This document shows positions 36,506 to 45,137 of a stretch of DNA of 64,000 nucleotides, in pieces. Below the pieces are notes generated by a model. The model was given only the letters and a program-made list of their open reading frames with translations, made no database searches and was not told the origin of the DNA. Source of the DNA: Streptomyces sp. NBC_00775 (GTDB lineage: Bacteria; Actinomycetota; Actinomycetes; Streptomycetales; Streptomycetaceae). The DNA lies in contig NZ_CP108938.1 of NCBI RefSeq assembly GCF_036347135.1, positions 1,302,001 to 1,366,000 on the forward strand. The letters run 5' to 3'. Numbering within the stretch: the first letter of the stretch is position 1; every line of letters starts with the position of its first letter. The position numbers and the translations under genes were made by a program.

Positions 36506-37981
36506 GTGTCAGACAGCACTCACCAACCACTCCCCCAACGACGCATCCCCCTTGTACGCGGCCCGCTGGGCCTGTCCCAACTCCCCCCGGCTGCTGCCGA
36601 TCTCGTCCTGCTCGGCGACCTCACCGGCCGCTACGCCTCCGGCAGCTACAGCAGACTCGCCTCCGACGGGCAAACCGTGTCTCTGCGCGCGGATCACCAG
36701 GGTGCGGCCGAGCACGGGCACCGGATCACCGCGGCCATCGCATGCCACGTGGCCCGCGCCGGCGGCACCCTCGACCAACTGACGCAGCTCCTGCTGCACC
36801 CCGAGCACGAAGGCGGACGGCACACCCGCACCATCGCACTGCGCTCCGGGCAGACTCGCGCCCTGGACTACATCCGCCGGGTGTGGGCCAGCGCCTCGGA
36901 AGCGGTCAGCACCACCAGTGCGCTGGGCTCCCGGCATGACGCGTACGAGGTTCTCGCCGCGCTGCGCGATCGCATCGAGACCACTCCTTGGCGCGGGGAG
37001 CGGGGACGGACCGCCCTGCGGGTGCTGCGGGCGCATCTGAACTTCGCCGAGACCGCGGGCGGCCCCCTGCACCACGCCAGCGAACGGCAGACCGCGGAGG
37101 AAGCGGGCATCTCCCGCACGACACTGCGGGCCGTCTACGAGACCGTCCTCAAACCTCAGGGTTGGCTGCGCCGGCTGCGGGTCGGCCATGGCCGCGAAGG
37201 CTCGACCTGGTACCTCAACGCTCGGCCGTCTCGTTTCCGGACCACTCAGTACCCCCCCGACCCGGCACTTGAGGAGTGGCCCACCCCTGAGACGGCCACG
37301 ACGGCCGACATCGACTCCACCGTCCTCGGCCGGCTGATGGGTCACGACGCCTTCGCCCACCACGGCCTCGGCAGCTCCGCCCTAGTGATCATCAGCGCTC
37401 TGCACCAGCGCCCCGACCAGATCATCGGCGAGCTCGTCGGCACGTCTTCGGTCTCCCGGGCGACCGCCTACCGGACCCTACGGCGCCTGGCCGAGCACGG
37501 CCTCGTCCACCACACCGGCGAGACCTGGGCCCTCGCACCACGTGCACTGGAGGGCCTCGGCAGCAGCCTCCCGGTCCCCGGTCCCGGACTCGACGTCGTG
37601 CCGGCACAGGGCTGGGACACGGTCGCCGAGCGGTACGACACCAGGGGACTCGCTGCCCAGCGCAAGGCTCTGCACGCCGCCCAACGCACCGCGTACCGGG
37701 AGGCGCTGGACCGGCTCGCGGAGCACCGCAGCAAGGCCATGGTGATCGTCCGCGACGGCCATCAGGTCCTCGTCCCCGCGCCACGCCCCGACGAGATCCC
37801 CTCCGCGTGGCACGCCCCCGACGGGTGCGTCCTGGATCCGCTCACCGGCCACGCCGCTCCCGACTGGCGGATCGCCACGGACGGTCGCCTGATCCTCACT
37901 ACCCCCTCCGACCAGCGCAGTTACAACGAGCTGGCCGCCGCCCATGCCGAAGCCCGCAGCGAATGGGAGTCCGCAGCGTGA
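36506..37981 (+). CDS. Plasmid/island-type winged-helix DNA-binding protein
   Basis: The protein has about 491 residues, and the likely start is the GTG at 36506 (another GTG lies 33 bases upstream; neither has a clear ribosome site). Two helix-turn-helix regions are visible: one near residues 190-215 (ASERQTAEEAGISRTTLRAV) and one near 310-345 (DQIIGELVGTSSVSRATAYR). Proteins of this look occur on Streptomyces plasmids and integrated elements; I infer a role in element maintenance or regulation. It is followed with a 4-base overlap by a small helix-turn-helix gene. Confidence 0.75.
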   Translation: MSDSTHQPLPQRRIPLVRGPLGLSQLPPAAADLVLLGDLTGRYASGSYSRLASDGQTVSLRADHQGAAEHGHRITAAIACHVARAGGTLDQLTQLLLHPEHEGGRHTRTIALRSGQTRALDYIRRVWASASEAVSTTSALGSRHDAYEVLAALRDRIETTPWRGERGRTALRVLRAHLNFAETAGGPLHHASERQTAEEAGISRTTLRAVYETVLKPQGWLRRLRVGHGREGSTWYLNARPSRFRTTQYPPDPALEEWPTPETATTADIDSTVLGRLMGHDAFAHHGLGSSALVIISALHQRPDQIIGELVGTSSVSRATAYRTLRRLAEHGLVHHTGETWALAPRALEGLGSSLPVPGPGLDVVPAQGWDTVAERYDTRGLAAQRKALHAAQRTAYREALDRLAEHRSKAMVIVRDGHQVLVPAPRPDEIPSAWHAPDGCVLDPLTGHAAPDWRIATDGRLILTTPSDQRSYNELAAAHAEARSEWESAA

Positions 37982-38196
37982 ACCCAACTCTTCGACCCAC
38001 GGCCGATCACGAGCATCAGGTCACCGCACAAGCACTGCGGGAGCAGTACGAATCCGGTTCCACCGTGGACCAACTCGTGGCGAGCAGCGGCCTGTTGTAC
38101 GGCACACTCCTCAACCGGCTGCACGAGGCCGGGACCGTGATGCGCACGTCGTGGCAAGTAGCGGTCGAACCACTCCGGCGCCACCACCGTCGTTGA
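37978..38196 (+). CDS. Small helix-turn-helix protein
   Basis: This 72-residue product starts at a GTG overlapping the upstream stop (GTGA). The core (ALREQYESGSTVDQLVASSG, then LLYGTLLNRLHEAGTVMRTS) matches the small helix-turn-helix proteins common on Streptomyces plasmids. It is co-translated with the larger winged-helix protein. Confidence 0.7.
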   Translation: MNPTLRPTADHEHQVTAQALREQYESGSTVDQLVASSGLLYGTLLNRLHEAGTVMRTSWQVAVEPLRRHHRR

Positions 38197-38438
38197 TCGT
38201 CTGAGGACTGCTGCAGATGGCCTGTCCGCGAACGCGATGGACGCGCCGGTGTCGGCTGCCGCGGGCTCTCGGACGCCCTCCGCGCGCTGGTGTCGGTGGC
38301 CGGCACTACCTCGGACGGCCTTGGCCGGTCGGCCGGTGGAGGGAGGTGCGATCGCAGCAGCGCTCGTGTACTGACGGAATGTACGGCGGAGTCGTGGGCA
38401 AGCGCTGGGCACCCCTTCGCTCCCACTACCCTTGACCC

Positions 38439-39827
38439 GTGAGCATTCGCTTGTACGACACCTACGCCAGCCAGGTCCGTGATTTCGTCCCGATCACACC
38501 GGGCTGTGTCTCGATCTACCTGTGCGGCGCGACCGTGCAGGCCCCGCCGCACATCGGGCACATCCGCTCCGGGCTGAACTTCGACATCATGCGTCGGTGG
38601 TTCGCCTACCGGGGCTACGACGTGACCTTCGTGCGGAACGTCACCGACATCGATGACAAGATCATCGCGAAGTCGCGGGAGACCGGGCTGCCCTGGTGGC
38701 AGATCGGCTACGCCAACGAGCGTGCGTTCAACGCCGGTTACTCCGCGCTGGGCTGCCTGCCGCCCACCGGCGAGCCAAGAGCTGCCGGGCACGTGACCGA
38801 GATGATCGAGATGATGCGAGACCTGATCGAGCGCGGCTTCGCCTACGAGTCCGAGGGCAACGTCTACTTCAGCGTCACCTCCTACCCGGACTACCTCGCG
38901 CTCTCGCACCAGCAGTTGGACAACCTGCTGCAGCCGGAGAGCGAGGGCGAGACCGGCAAGCGGGACCCGCGCGACTTCGCCATGTGGAAGGCGGCCAGGC
39001 CGGGGGAGCCGAGCTGGGAGACCCCGTGGGGCCGGGGCCGTCCCGGCTGGCACCTGGAGTGCTCGGCGATGGCGCACAAGTACCTCGGCCGGGCCTTCGA
39101 CATCCACGGCGGCGGTCGGGAGTTGGTCTTCCCGCACCACGAGAACGAGATCGCCCAGTCCAAGGCGTTCGGAGACGACCTCGCCCAGTACTGGCTGCAC
39201 AATGCCTGGGTCACCCTGCGCGGCGAGAAGATGAGCAAGTCGCTGGGCAACTCGGTGCTGGTGTCGGAGATGGCGCAGCGCTGGCGGCCGATCGTGCTCC
39301 GCTACTACCTGGGCACCCCGCACTACCGCTCGACGATCGAGTACAGCGAGGAGGCCCTGCGCGAGGCCGAGACCGGGTTCAACCGGATCGAGGGCTTCGT
39401 CCAGCGGGTCACCGAGCAGCACGGCACGGTCGAACCTGCGCCGCACGTGCCCCCGGCGTTCGCCGAGGCGATGGACGACGACTTCGGCGTGCCGCAGGCG
39501 CTGGCCGTCGTCCACACCGCCGTCCGGCAGGGCAACGCCGCGCTCGCGGCGGACGACAAGGAGAGCGTGGTCGCGCGCCTCGCGGAGGTCCGCGCGATGC
39601 TCGGAGTGCTCGGCCTCGACCCGCTGGACCCCCAGTGGGCCGGACCACAGCAGGGAGAGGACCTGAATGGCGTCGTCGACGCCTTGGTCCAGCTGGTGCT
39701 GGAGCAGCGCCAGGCCGCGCGGGAACGCAAGGACTACGTCACGTCGGACGCCATCCGGGATTTGCTGACGCAGGCAGGCATCACCATCGAGGACCGCGCC
39801 GACAGCTCCCGCTGGACCCTCAGCTGA
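38439..39827 (+). CDS. cysS: Cysteinyl-tRNA synthetase, probable second copy
   Basis: This 462-residue class I synthetase has the HIGH motif (PPHIGHIRSG, ~36-45), the zinc ligands (LCGATVQ, LECSAM, HHENEIAQ) and KMSKS (GEKMSKSLGN, ~266-275). The anticodon-binding C-terminal domain is complete. It starts at a GTG. The sequence is close to typical Streptomyces CysS. Upstream DNA is plasmid-like rather than the usual ispF, and downstream is a decayed rlmB, so this is likely a captured extra copy. Position at the edge of a biosynthetic cluster suggests a self-resistance target, or supply of Cys-tRNA. Confidence 0.92.
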   Translation: MSIRLYDTYASQVRDFVPITPGCVSIYLCGATVQAPPHIGHIRSGLNFDIMRRWFAYRGYDVTFVRNVTDIDDKIIAKSRETGLPWWQIGYANERAFNAGYSALGCLPPTGEPRAAGHVTEMIEMMRDLIERGFAYESEGNVYFSVTSYPDYLALSHQQLDNLLQPESEGETGKRDPRDFAMWKAARPGEPSWETPWGRGRPGWHLECSAMAHKYLGRAFDIHGGGRELVFPHHENEIAQSKAFGDDLAQYWLHNAWVTLRGEKMSKSLGNSVLVSEMAQRWRPIVLRYYLGTPHYRSTIEYSEEALREAETGFNRIEGFVQRVTEQHGTVEPAPHVPPAFAEAMDDDFGVPQALAVVHTAVRQGNAALAADDKESVVARLAEVRAMLGVLGLDPLDPQWAGPQQGEDLNGVVDALVQLVLEQRQAARERKDYVTSDAIRDLLTQAGITIEDRADSSRWTLS

Positions 39828-39869
39828 GGTTGCTCGCCAGAACGTTCAAAGCGAAGCGGGACCGTACCG

Positions 39870-40190
39870 ACGGCTGGCAACAGCCAGCGCAGGCCCCCCG
39901 GCTCCAAGAAGGGCCCGTCGGTTGGAACCGGCGCCCCGGCCGGAAGGCGCTGGAGGGCAGGGGGCCGACGCCCCCGCCTCCGAGCGCAAGGGCCACAAGA
40001 AGAATCGGATGGCGAATGCAGCTGCCAGGCACTACCACCGCCGGGAACAAGTCCTGGGGCAACACGCGGCGCGGCGGCAGGGTCGGCTCCTGACTGGTCT
40101 ACAGGCACAACTCGGTGGTCGAGGCGCTGCAGGGCGGCGTGCAGTCTCGGCGCTTCACGTGCAGCAGTTCAAAGTCTGCGGCGGCCGGGT
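39870..40190 (+). pseudogene. rlmB: Decayed rlmB (23S rRNA 2'-O-methyltransferase) N-terminus
   Basis: Forty-two bases after the cysteinyl-tRNA synthetase stop, the sequence reads AGNSQRRPPGSKKGPSVGTG, the typical actinomycete RlmB start, but the initiating codon is ACG instead of ATG. Two frameshifts follow: RKALEGRGPTPP in a second frame, then ERKGHKKNRMANAAARHYHR in a third. Near 40100-40190 lie traces of the SpoU domain start (SVVEALQGGV, LHVQQFKV). The methyltransferase domain itself is gone. cysS-rlmB is a conserved gene pair in streptomycetes, so both arrived together and only cysS was kept. Confidence 0.8.
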
Positions 40191-40276
40191 TTGCCAAACC
40201 ATCCCCAACCGAACCTGCGCGCCTTGACGGGGACATAGAGTCACCCCCGCCCGCTTCCGCCACCCCGCCGCGCTGG

Positions 40277-41941
40277 TCACCGCCAGTCGGCGGCCGAGGA
40301 ATCGCGCTCGGCGAGCGCGCGGTAGTCCACCTTCCCGCTGCTGGTCAGAGGCAGGGACGCCTCGACACGCCACTCCCTCGGCGTGAACGCCGCAGGCATT
40401 CGGGCTGTCGCGAACCTCTGAAGATCACGCCAGGGAGCCGGTGACCCGAGGGTGCAATAGGCGACCAGTTGCGCGTGTCCGTCTTTCGGCACGGCGACGA
40501 CCCCGCAGTCCTCCACGGCAGGGTGCTGCCTGAGCACCGCTTCCACATGATTGAGGTCCACGCTCACTCCTGCGATCTTCACGTGCCTGTCCGCGCGTCC
40601 CCTGCAGAAGACCGCCCCATGCTGGAACACCGCGACGTCGCCCGTCCGGTACAGCCTTCCAGGCTCGCCAGGACGACTGAACGGACTATGGAAGAACGGG
40701 TCACCCGCGGGCGCACCTCGGTATCCGGTGGACACAGCGACGCCACCGACGAATAGCTCCCCGAGCTCGCCCTCCCTGGCCGCCCTCCATGAGCCCTCCT
40801 CGCAGACGAGTAGGTGGAGGTCCACATTGGGTATCGGCCGACCAGCCGGAATCTCCCCCGCCGTGATGTCGGCGGGGACGACCCGGTGAAAGGCGACGTC
40901 GTCCGAGCATTCGGTCATTCCGTACGCGTTGATGAGCGAGACGTGGGGAAGGGTCTCGAGGGCGTGTGCGGCCAGAGCGGTCTCAAGGGGGCCGCCCGTG
41001 GAGATCAGAGATCTGAGCGCATCCAGCCGGCCGGTACTCGCCCGTCCGCTTCGCAGCTCCTGAAGGACTCCCCTCATGGCCGTCGGAATCAGCTCCAGGA
41101 TGGTCACGCCCTGGGACTGGACGCGCGAGATCAGTCGGCGCGGGATCCTCACATCCAGCTCATCGACGATCGCGACCGATGCACCGACAAGCAACGCTGA
41201 AAGCATCTGCCACACCGAGATCACATGGCTCGGCGGGGCGGTGAAACCGACGACGTCGAGGGAGGTCAGTTTGAGCTCGTCGATGATCGCCAGCAGATGG
41301 TTCACCAGGCCCTGATGCTGAACCATCACGCCCTTGGGCACCCCACTGCTGCCAGATGTGTGTATGACGTATCTCGTTTCGTGGAGATGCCCTTCGCGGA
41401 CAACCCTGTCCGCCGCTCCCGGCGTCAGCGCTCCATGGTTCGAACCTTCCACGATCGGTACGTTGAGCTGGCGCAGCAGAAGTGTCCAGCGTTCCGTCGA
41501 CAAGTCGTCCATCCCGTGCAGGACGGCGGCAGCCGGTGCGGCATTGCCGATGACGTCGGCGGCGAAGAGATTCGGCCAGCTCGGATCGATCGGCACGTAG
41601 ACCGCACCGATGTTCTCTGTGGCCAGCAGGAGGGCGATCGTGAGCACGCCGCGCGGGCCCACGACTGCGACGCTGTCCCCAAGCGCGCAGCCGGCGGCCC
41701 GCAGGGCCTGAGAACAGCGATTCACCGATCGCACGAGTTCGTCGTAGCTGGTCGTACGGCCGCCGTGTCGCACCGCCACGGCGTTCGGCTGCCGGTCCCG
41801 CTGCTCGGCGATGATGCGGCACAAGCCGACCGGGTCAGGGCCGCGCCTTGTTCCGCGAAGGGCACAGGGCGCTTCGGCGGGACCTTCCCGCTCCATGCCC
41901 GGAAGCTCCGAAAGCTCAGCTCCGCTTGGCACATGGCTCAT
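40277..41941 (-). CDS. Stand-alone adenylation enzyme (NRPS A-domain type)
   Basis: This 554-residue AMP-forming ligase has A3 HTSGSSGVPKGV, A5 NAYGMTECSDD, A7 YRTGDVAVF and A10 TSSGKVDYRAL (catalytic Lys). In the A4 region the usual FDxSVWE reads HVISVWQ, so the Asp that binds the alpha-amino group of standard amino acids is Val. The substrate is therefore probably not an ordinary alpha-amino acid (perhaps an aryl, hydroxy, keto or beta-amino acid). No carrier domain is attached. The start is the ATG at 41941, overlapping the transglutaminase-like gene stop (ATGA). It should load one of the two free carriers upstream. Confidence 0.88.
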   Translation of the reverse strand: MSHVPSGAELSELPGMEREGPAEAPCALRGTRRGPDPVGLCRIIAEQRDRQPNAVAVRHGGRTTSYDELVRSVNRCSQALRAAGCALGDSVAVVGPRGVLTIALLLATENIGAVYVPIDPSWPNLFAADVIGNAAPAAAVLHGMDDLSTERWTLLLRQLNVPIVEGSNHGALTPGAADRVVREGHLHETRYVIHTSGSSGVPKGVMVQHQGLVNHLLAIIDELKLTSLDVVGFTAPPSHVISVWQMLSALLVGASVAIVDELDVRIPRRLISRVQSQGVTILELIPTAMRGVLQELRSGRASTGRLDALRSLISTGGPLETALAAHALETLPHVSLINAYGMTECSDDVAFHRVVPADITAGEIPAGRPIPNVDLHLLVCEEGSWRAAREGELGELFVGGVAVSTGYRGAPAGDPFFHSPFSRPGEPGRLYRTGDVAVFQHGAVFCRGRADRHVKIAGVSVDLNHVEAVLRQHPAVEDCGVVAVPKDGHAQLVAYCTLGSPAPWRDLQRFATARMPAAFTPREWRVEASLPLTSSGKVDYRALAERDSSAADWR

Positions 41942-42831
41942 CGGGTCACCAACGAAGGCGTGATCATGCTCCCGTTGTGCGTGGCCAACGGCTCCCGATA
42001 GCCGATGCACTCAAAGAGAACCCCCTTCGGGATCCTGCATGCCGGCCAGACGTCGGCGTCCAGGACCCCCCAGCGCGCCAGGGTGCTGATGAAGAACGGA
42101 TCGATCATCCGCCGACCGCTTTCGAAGGGAACGCTGATCCAGGCGTGCGGCAGTGAAAAGGGTCTCGCCACAAACATCCCCGCCACGGGTCTGGCGTCGA
42201 TACCCAAGGCCCGCGCCGAGTCGACCAGATGCGCCGTGGCAAGCACGCAGTCGGCAAGTCCGGTGGTGCGCGAGAACTCCCCGTCCAAGCCGAATCCGCG
42301 TGGTACGTGATAGAACTCCAATTCCCTCGCGACCTCGATCAACGGCAGCAGTCCGCTCGCCTCGGTCACGAATTCAGGCGGCCCGCAAGGAAGTTCAACC
42401 TCCACGCTGATCCGGCCGCTTGTGAGGCCGGTCGCCGGCCGGTCGGTCCGGTACCGCATCAGCGACGGCGCGAAGTGCACCTCGCACACGTGATCGCTGT
42501 CCAGATCGGGGCACCTCGCCGCCACCGTGACTGTGCGGACGACACACTGGCCGATGTTGTCGCTCAGACAGTCCCCAAGAAATCTGAGCATCCTCAGCTG
42601 CGGAGAGGGAAGGCGGAGCTGGAGCGACAGGTTCACCAGGTCCCGATCATCGAACCTAGGCCCCGAACCCGAGACCTGATGCGGCAGGCCAAGATCCAAC
42701 AGGTCGAGCAGGACGGATTCCGGGATCCGATGAGCGGTCCATGCGTCATCCGTGCTCCGGGTGAAAGCGCGGTATCGATCCGGGATCGTGAGCGCGCACT
42801 CGACAACGTGTTTGTGACTGGCTTCAGTCAT
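41938..42831 (-). CDS. Transglutaminase-fold protein, possible amide-forming enzyme
   Basis: This protein of ~297 residues has a C-terminal transglutaminase-like domain. The likely triad is Cys195 (GLADCVLATAHLVDSARALG), His229 (LPHAWISV) and Asp244 (MIDPFF). The N-terminal half is unfamiliar. The ATG at 42831 has a GGAG site; a GTG at 42867 is an alternative. In known pathways a transglutaminase homologue (AdmF of andrimid) joins two carrier-bound groups through an amide. Here it sits between two carrier proteins and an A-domain enzyme, so a similar job is my inference. Protease or deamidase functions are alternatives. Confidence 0.75.
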   Translation of the reverse strand: MTEASHKHVVECALTIPDRYRAFTRSTDDAWTAHRIPESVLLDLLDLGLPHQVSGSGPRFDDRDLVNLSLQLRLPSPQLRMLRFLGDCLSDNIGQCVVRTVTVAARCPDLDSDHVCEVHFAPSLMRYRTDRPATGLTSGRISVEVELPCGPPEFVTEASGLLPLIEVARELEFYHVPRGFGLDGEFSRTTGLADCVLATAHLVDSARALGIDARPVAGMFVARPFSLPHAWISVPFESGRRMIDPFFISTLARWGVLDADVWPACRIPKGVLFECIGYREPLATHNGSMITPSLVTR

Positions 42832-42844
42832 GGGTTCGCTCCGC

Positions 42845-43141
42845 TCATGTTCGTAGCTGCCCGCCACTTCGCTCTCCCAGCGCCAGTTCGACGAACGCCC
42901 AAAGGTGACCGGGGGTTGTGAAGGTCTCCAACGTCATGTGCTCCTCGGGGAGCGTGACCTCGAACGCCTCCTCGAGCTGCAGCATCGTGGATACGATCTG
43001 GAGTGAGTCCATGCCCAGTTCGACGAGGTCGACATCCGGGCTCAACGGCTTTCCGGCCTCAGCCATCGGGCAGTTCGCCGTCACGATCTCTTCGAACCTG
43101 CGGTAGTTCTCGCCCGACATACCGCTTCCTGCGGCGTTCAT
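42845..43141 (-). CDS. Free-standing acyl/peptidyl carrier protein
   Basis: This 98-residue carrier protein has the phosphopantetheine attachment site ELGMDSLQIV (Ser46) and the helix pattern of ACP/PCP domains (VTLPEEHMTLETFTTPGHLW). It overlaps the next carrier gene upstream by 4 bases and is followed by the transglutaminase-like gene. The MDS variant and acidic helix II look more ACP-like. Confidence 0.9.
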   Translation of the reverse strand: MNAAGSGMSGENYRRFEEIVTANCPMAEAGKPLSPDVDLVELGMDSLQIVSTMLQLEEAFEVTLPEEHMTLETFTTPGHLWAFVELALGERSGGQLRT

Positions 43142-43371
43142 TCCGCACCCAGGAGGGCGCTGACGGTCGCAGCGAATTCCTCAAGGCTTCCGGCTCCCAC
43201 CAGCTCTCCCATATCGACCGGTTGACCGACCCAGTTCTCGATTTGCAGACAGAGTTCCAACGCCATCAGGGAGTCGCCACCGAGGTCGAAGAAGCTGTCC
43301 GCGGGAGTCACCGTCCGCTGGAACACCTCCTCGGCCATGGACACGACGCGATCAACGACCTGTTGCCTCAT
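43138..43371 (-). CDS. Free-standing peptidyl/acyl carrier protein
   Basis: This 77-residue carrier protein has the site FFDLGGDSLMALEL (Ser34), the classic PCP signature. It lies 20 bases after the fatty-acyl-AMP ligase stop, so it is the natural partner to be loaded by one of the two ligases. Its stop overlaps the ATG of the second carrier gene. Confidence 0.92.
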   Translation of the reverse strand: MRQQVVDRVVSMAEEVFQRTVTPADSFFDLGGDSLMALELCLQIENWVGQPVDMGELVGAGSLEEFAATVSALLGAE

Positions 43372-43391
43372 CCGATTCAGTCCTCACGTGT

Positions 43392-45137
43392 TCAACCAAC
43401 GTTTGACGCCCGGTCAGGGGCTCCTGCTCCGCTGTACCGAGGTGAAGTCAGCAGGCCTTGCTCCAGGAGCGAGCGGCATCCTTCACGGCGGATCTTGCCG
43501 CTCGTCGTCACCGGCAGTGTCCCGGCCGGAAGCACTGCCACCTCACGGAGCGAGAGCCCGAAGTCTCTGCTGACGGTTCTGGTGATGCTTCGGGCGATCT
43601 CAGCGGCCGCTTCCTGGCGGAGAGTCGTGTGCTCTCTGGCGACCTCCGCGAGGACCACCGTCGAGGGAGACTCATGCGGCGCACCCGGCAGCGCGATGAC
43701 GGCCGCTCGCCCTGGCCGCAGCCGGTCGTCCGCCGCCACCACCGCATCCTCGATCTCAGAGGGATAGAAGTTCTGTCCCCGAACCTGGAACCTGTCCCGG
43801 CTGCGTCCCAGCAGCACCAGCTCACCCCGCCAGCGAAAGCCCAAGTCACCAGTCCCGAGCCCCGTGTGCTCCGCGGCGCGGGACTGGGCAGCCCGGTCCG
43901 CGGCGACCTGAGGGCCAGCGATGTGGACCTCCCCGATCTGCCCGTCGCCGTCGAGAACGGAACCGGATTCGTCGCGGATGGTGACCTCCGTATCTCTGAG
44001 CGGGGGGCCGCAGGAGACCAGGGCAGTGGCCTGATCGCCGTCGTGCGCTGGAGCCGCTCGGCCGCTGCGCAGCGAGGTGGCCGAGAATTCGATGATCTTC
44101 GGCGGATCCTCCGGCCGACACGCGGTGACCGTCAACGTGGCCTCAGCGAGGCCGTACGAAGGCTTGAATGCACTGAACCGGAACCCGGCCGACGCGAACC
44201 TGTCGGTGAACGCGTGCAGGGTGGCGGGTCGGACCGGTTCCCCGGCGTTCCTGGCCACCCGCAGCGGACTGAGATCGTACGAGCTGACGTCTGTGACCTT
44301 ACGAGCGCAGAGGGCGTATCCAAAGTCGGGCGCGGAGGTGTGCGTCGCACGCCAGTCCGTGAGGGCCGCCGGCCATATGTGGGGTTCCCTGACGAAGTGG
44401 AACGCGTCCAGGAGCACGGAGGTGTAGTCCGACCACAGCGGACGAAGGACGCTGGTGACCAGTCCCATGTCGTGGTACAGCGGGACCCAGTTCACTGAGA
44501 CGCTGTCGTGTGTTTCGCCGAATGCCTCGGCAGCCTGCCGCAGTTGGGCGAGCACGTTCTTCTGGGAGATGACGATCGGCTTGGGGACGGAAACGGAGCC
44601 AGAGGTGTACTGCTCGTAGCAGGAGGGATGCACCCGAAAGGCCGCCGGGTCGATCCCCTGGCTGGTCGCTGCCTGCCCGATCGGAAGGATGGTGACATCG
44701 CACTGGTCCAGCGCCTCTCGAAGAGCACCTGTCCGATCGTCATCGGCAATGACGAACGCTGGTCGTGACGCCTTCACGATGTTCACCAGCCGGGCTTTGT
44801 GCCCTGGGCGCGCGTCCACACGCGTGGGCCCGGGAACCGGAACCGCACCGATCAGGGCTACGGCGAAGAACGCGGTGACGAACTCCAGGGGATCCGCGAG
44901 GGTGAGAACAATCGCATGTGCCTCCCTGCCTTGCGGAGGATCGCCCGTCTCCTGCGCCAGCCATGTCGCCATTGCACCGGCCCGTTCGTACAGCTGGTTG
45001 TATGCGAGCCGCCGAGTCCCGGTCGCGGTCACCGAGACATAGGCGCCTTCGGCTGACTGTCGTGCCTTGAGCAGTTCTGCGAGATTCGCAGGGGCAGCAC
45101 CTAACAAAGTCCTAACTCCCCGTCCGGTCAGCGGCAT
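43392..45137 (-). CDS. Fatty-acyl-AMP ligase (FAAL-type)
   Basis: This 581-residue AMP-forming ligase of the FadD32/FAAL type carries EQYTSGSVSVPKPIVIS (A3), NWVPLYHDMGLV, SYGLAEATLTV (A5), GTGDLGF, RGQNFYPSEIE and TSGKIRR (catalytic Lys). FAALs pass acyl-adenylates to carrier proteins rather than to CoA. The start chosen is the ATG at 45137 (GGGAGG upstream); the frame is open 53 codons further. A TTA leucine codon at residue 12 (bases 45102-45104) predicts bldA dependence. It is first gene of the five-gene minus-strand arm. Confidence 0.88.
   Translation of the reverse strand: MPLTGRGVRTLLGAAPANLAELLKARQSAEGAYVSVTATGTRRLAYNQLYERAGAMATWLAQETGDPPQGREAHAIVLTLADPLEFVTAFFAVALIGAVPVPGPTRVDARPGHKARLVNIVKASRPAFVIADDDRTGALREALDQCDVTILPIGQAATSQGIDPAAFRVHPSCYEQYTSGSVSVPKPIVISQKNVLAQLRQAAEAFGETHDSVSVNWVPLYHDMGLVTSVLRPLWSDYTSVLLDAFHFVREPHIWPAALTDWRATHTSAPDFGYALCARKVTDVSSYDLSPLRVARNAGEPVRPATLHAFTDRFASAGFRFSAFKPSYGLAEATLTVTACRPEDPPKIIEFSATSLRSGRAAPAHDGDQATALVSCGPPLRDTEVTIRDESGSVLDGDGQIGEVHIAGPQVAADRAAQSRAAEHTGLGTGDLGFRWRGELVLLGRSRDRFQVRGQNFYPSEIEDAVVAADDRLRPGRAAVIALPGAPHESPSTVVLAEVAREHTTLRQEAAAEIARSITRTVSRDFGLSLREVAVLPAGTLPVTTSGKIRREGCRSLLEQGLLTSPRYSGAGAPDRASNVG

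Noticed and set aside
38016..39515. 499-codon minus-strand frame opposite cysS
   Set aside because: Antisense shadow; low-complexity composition without motifs.
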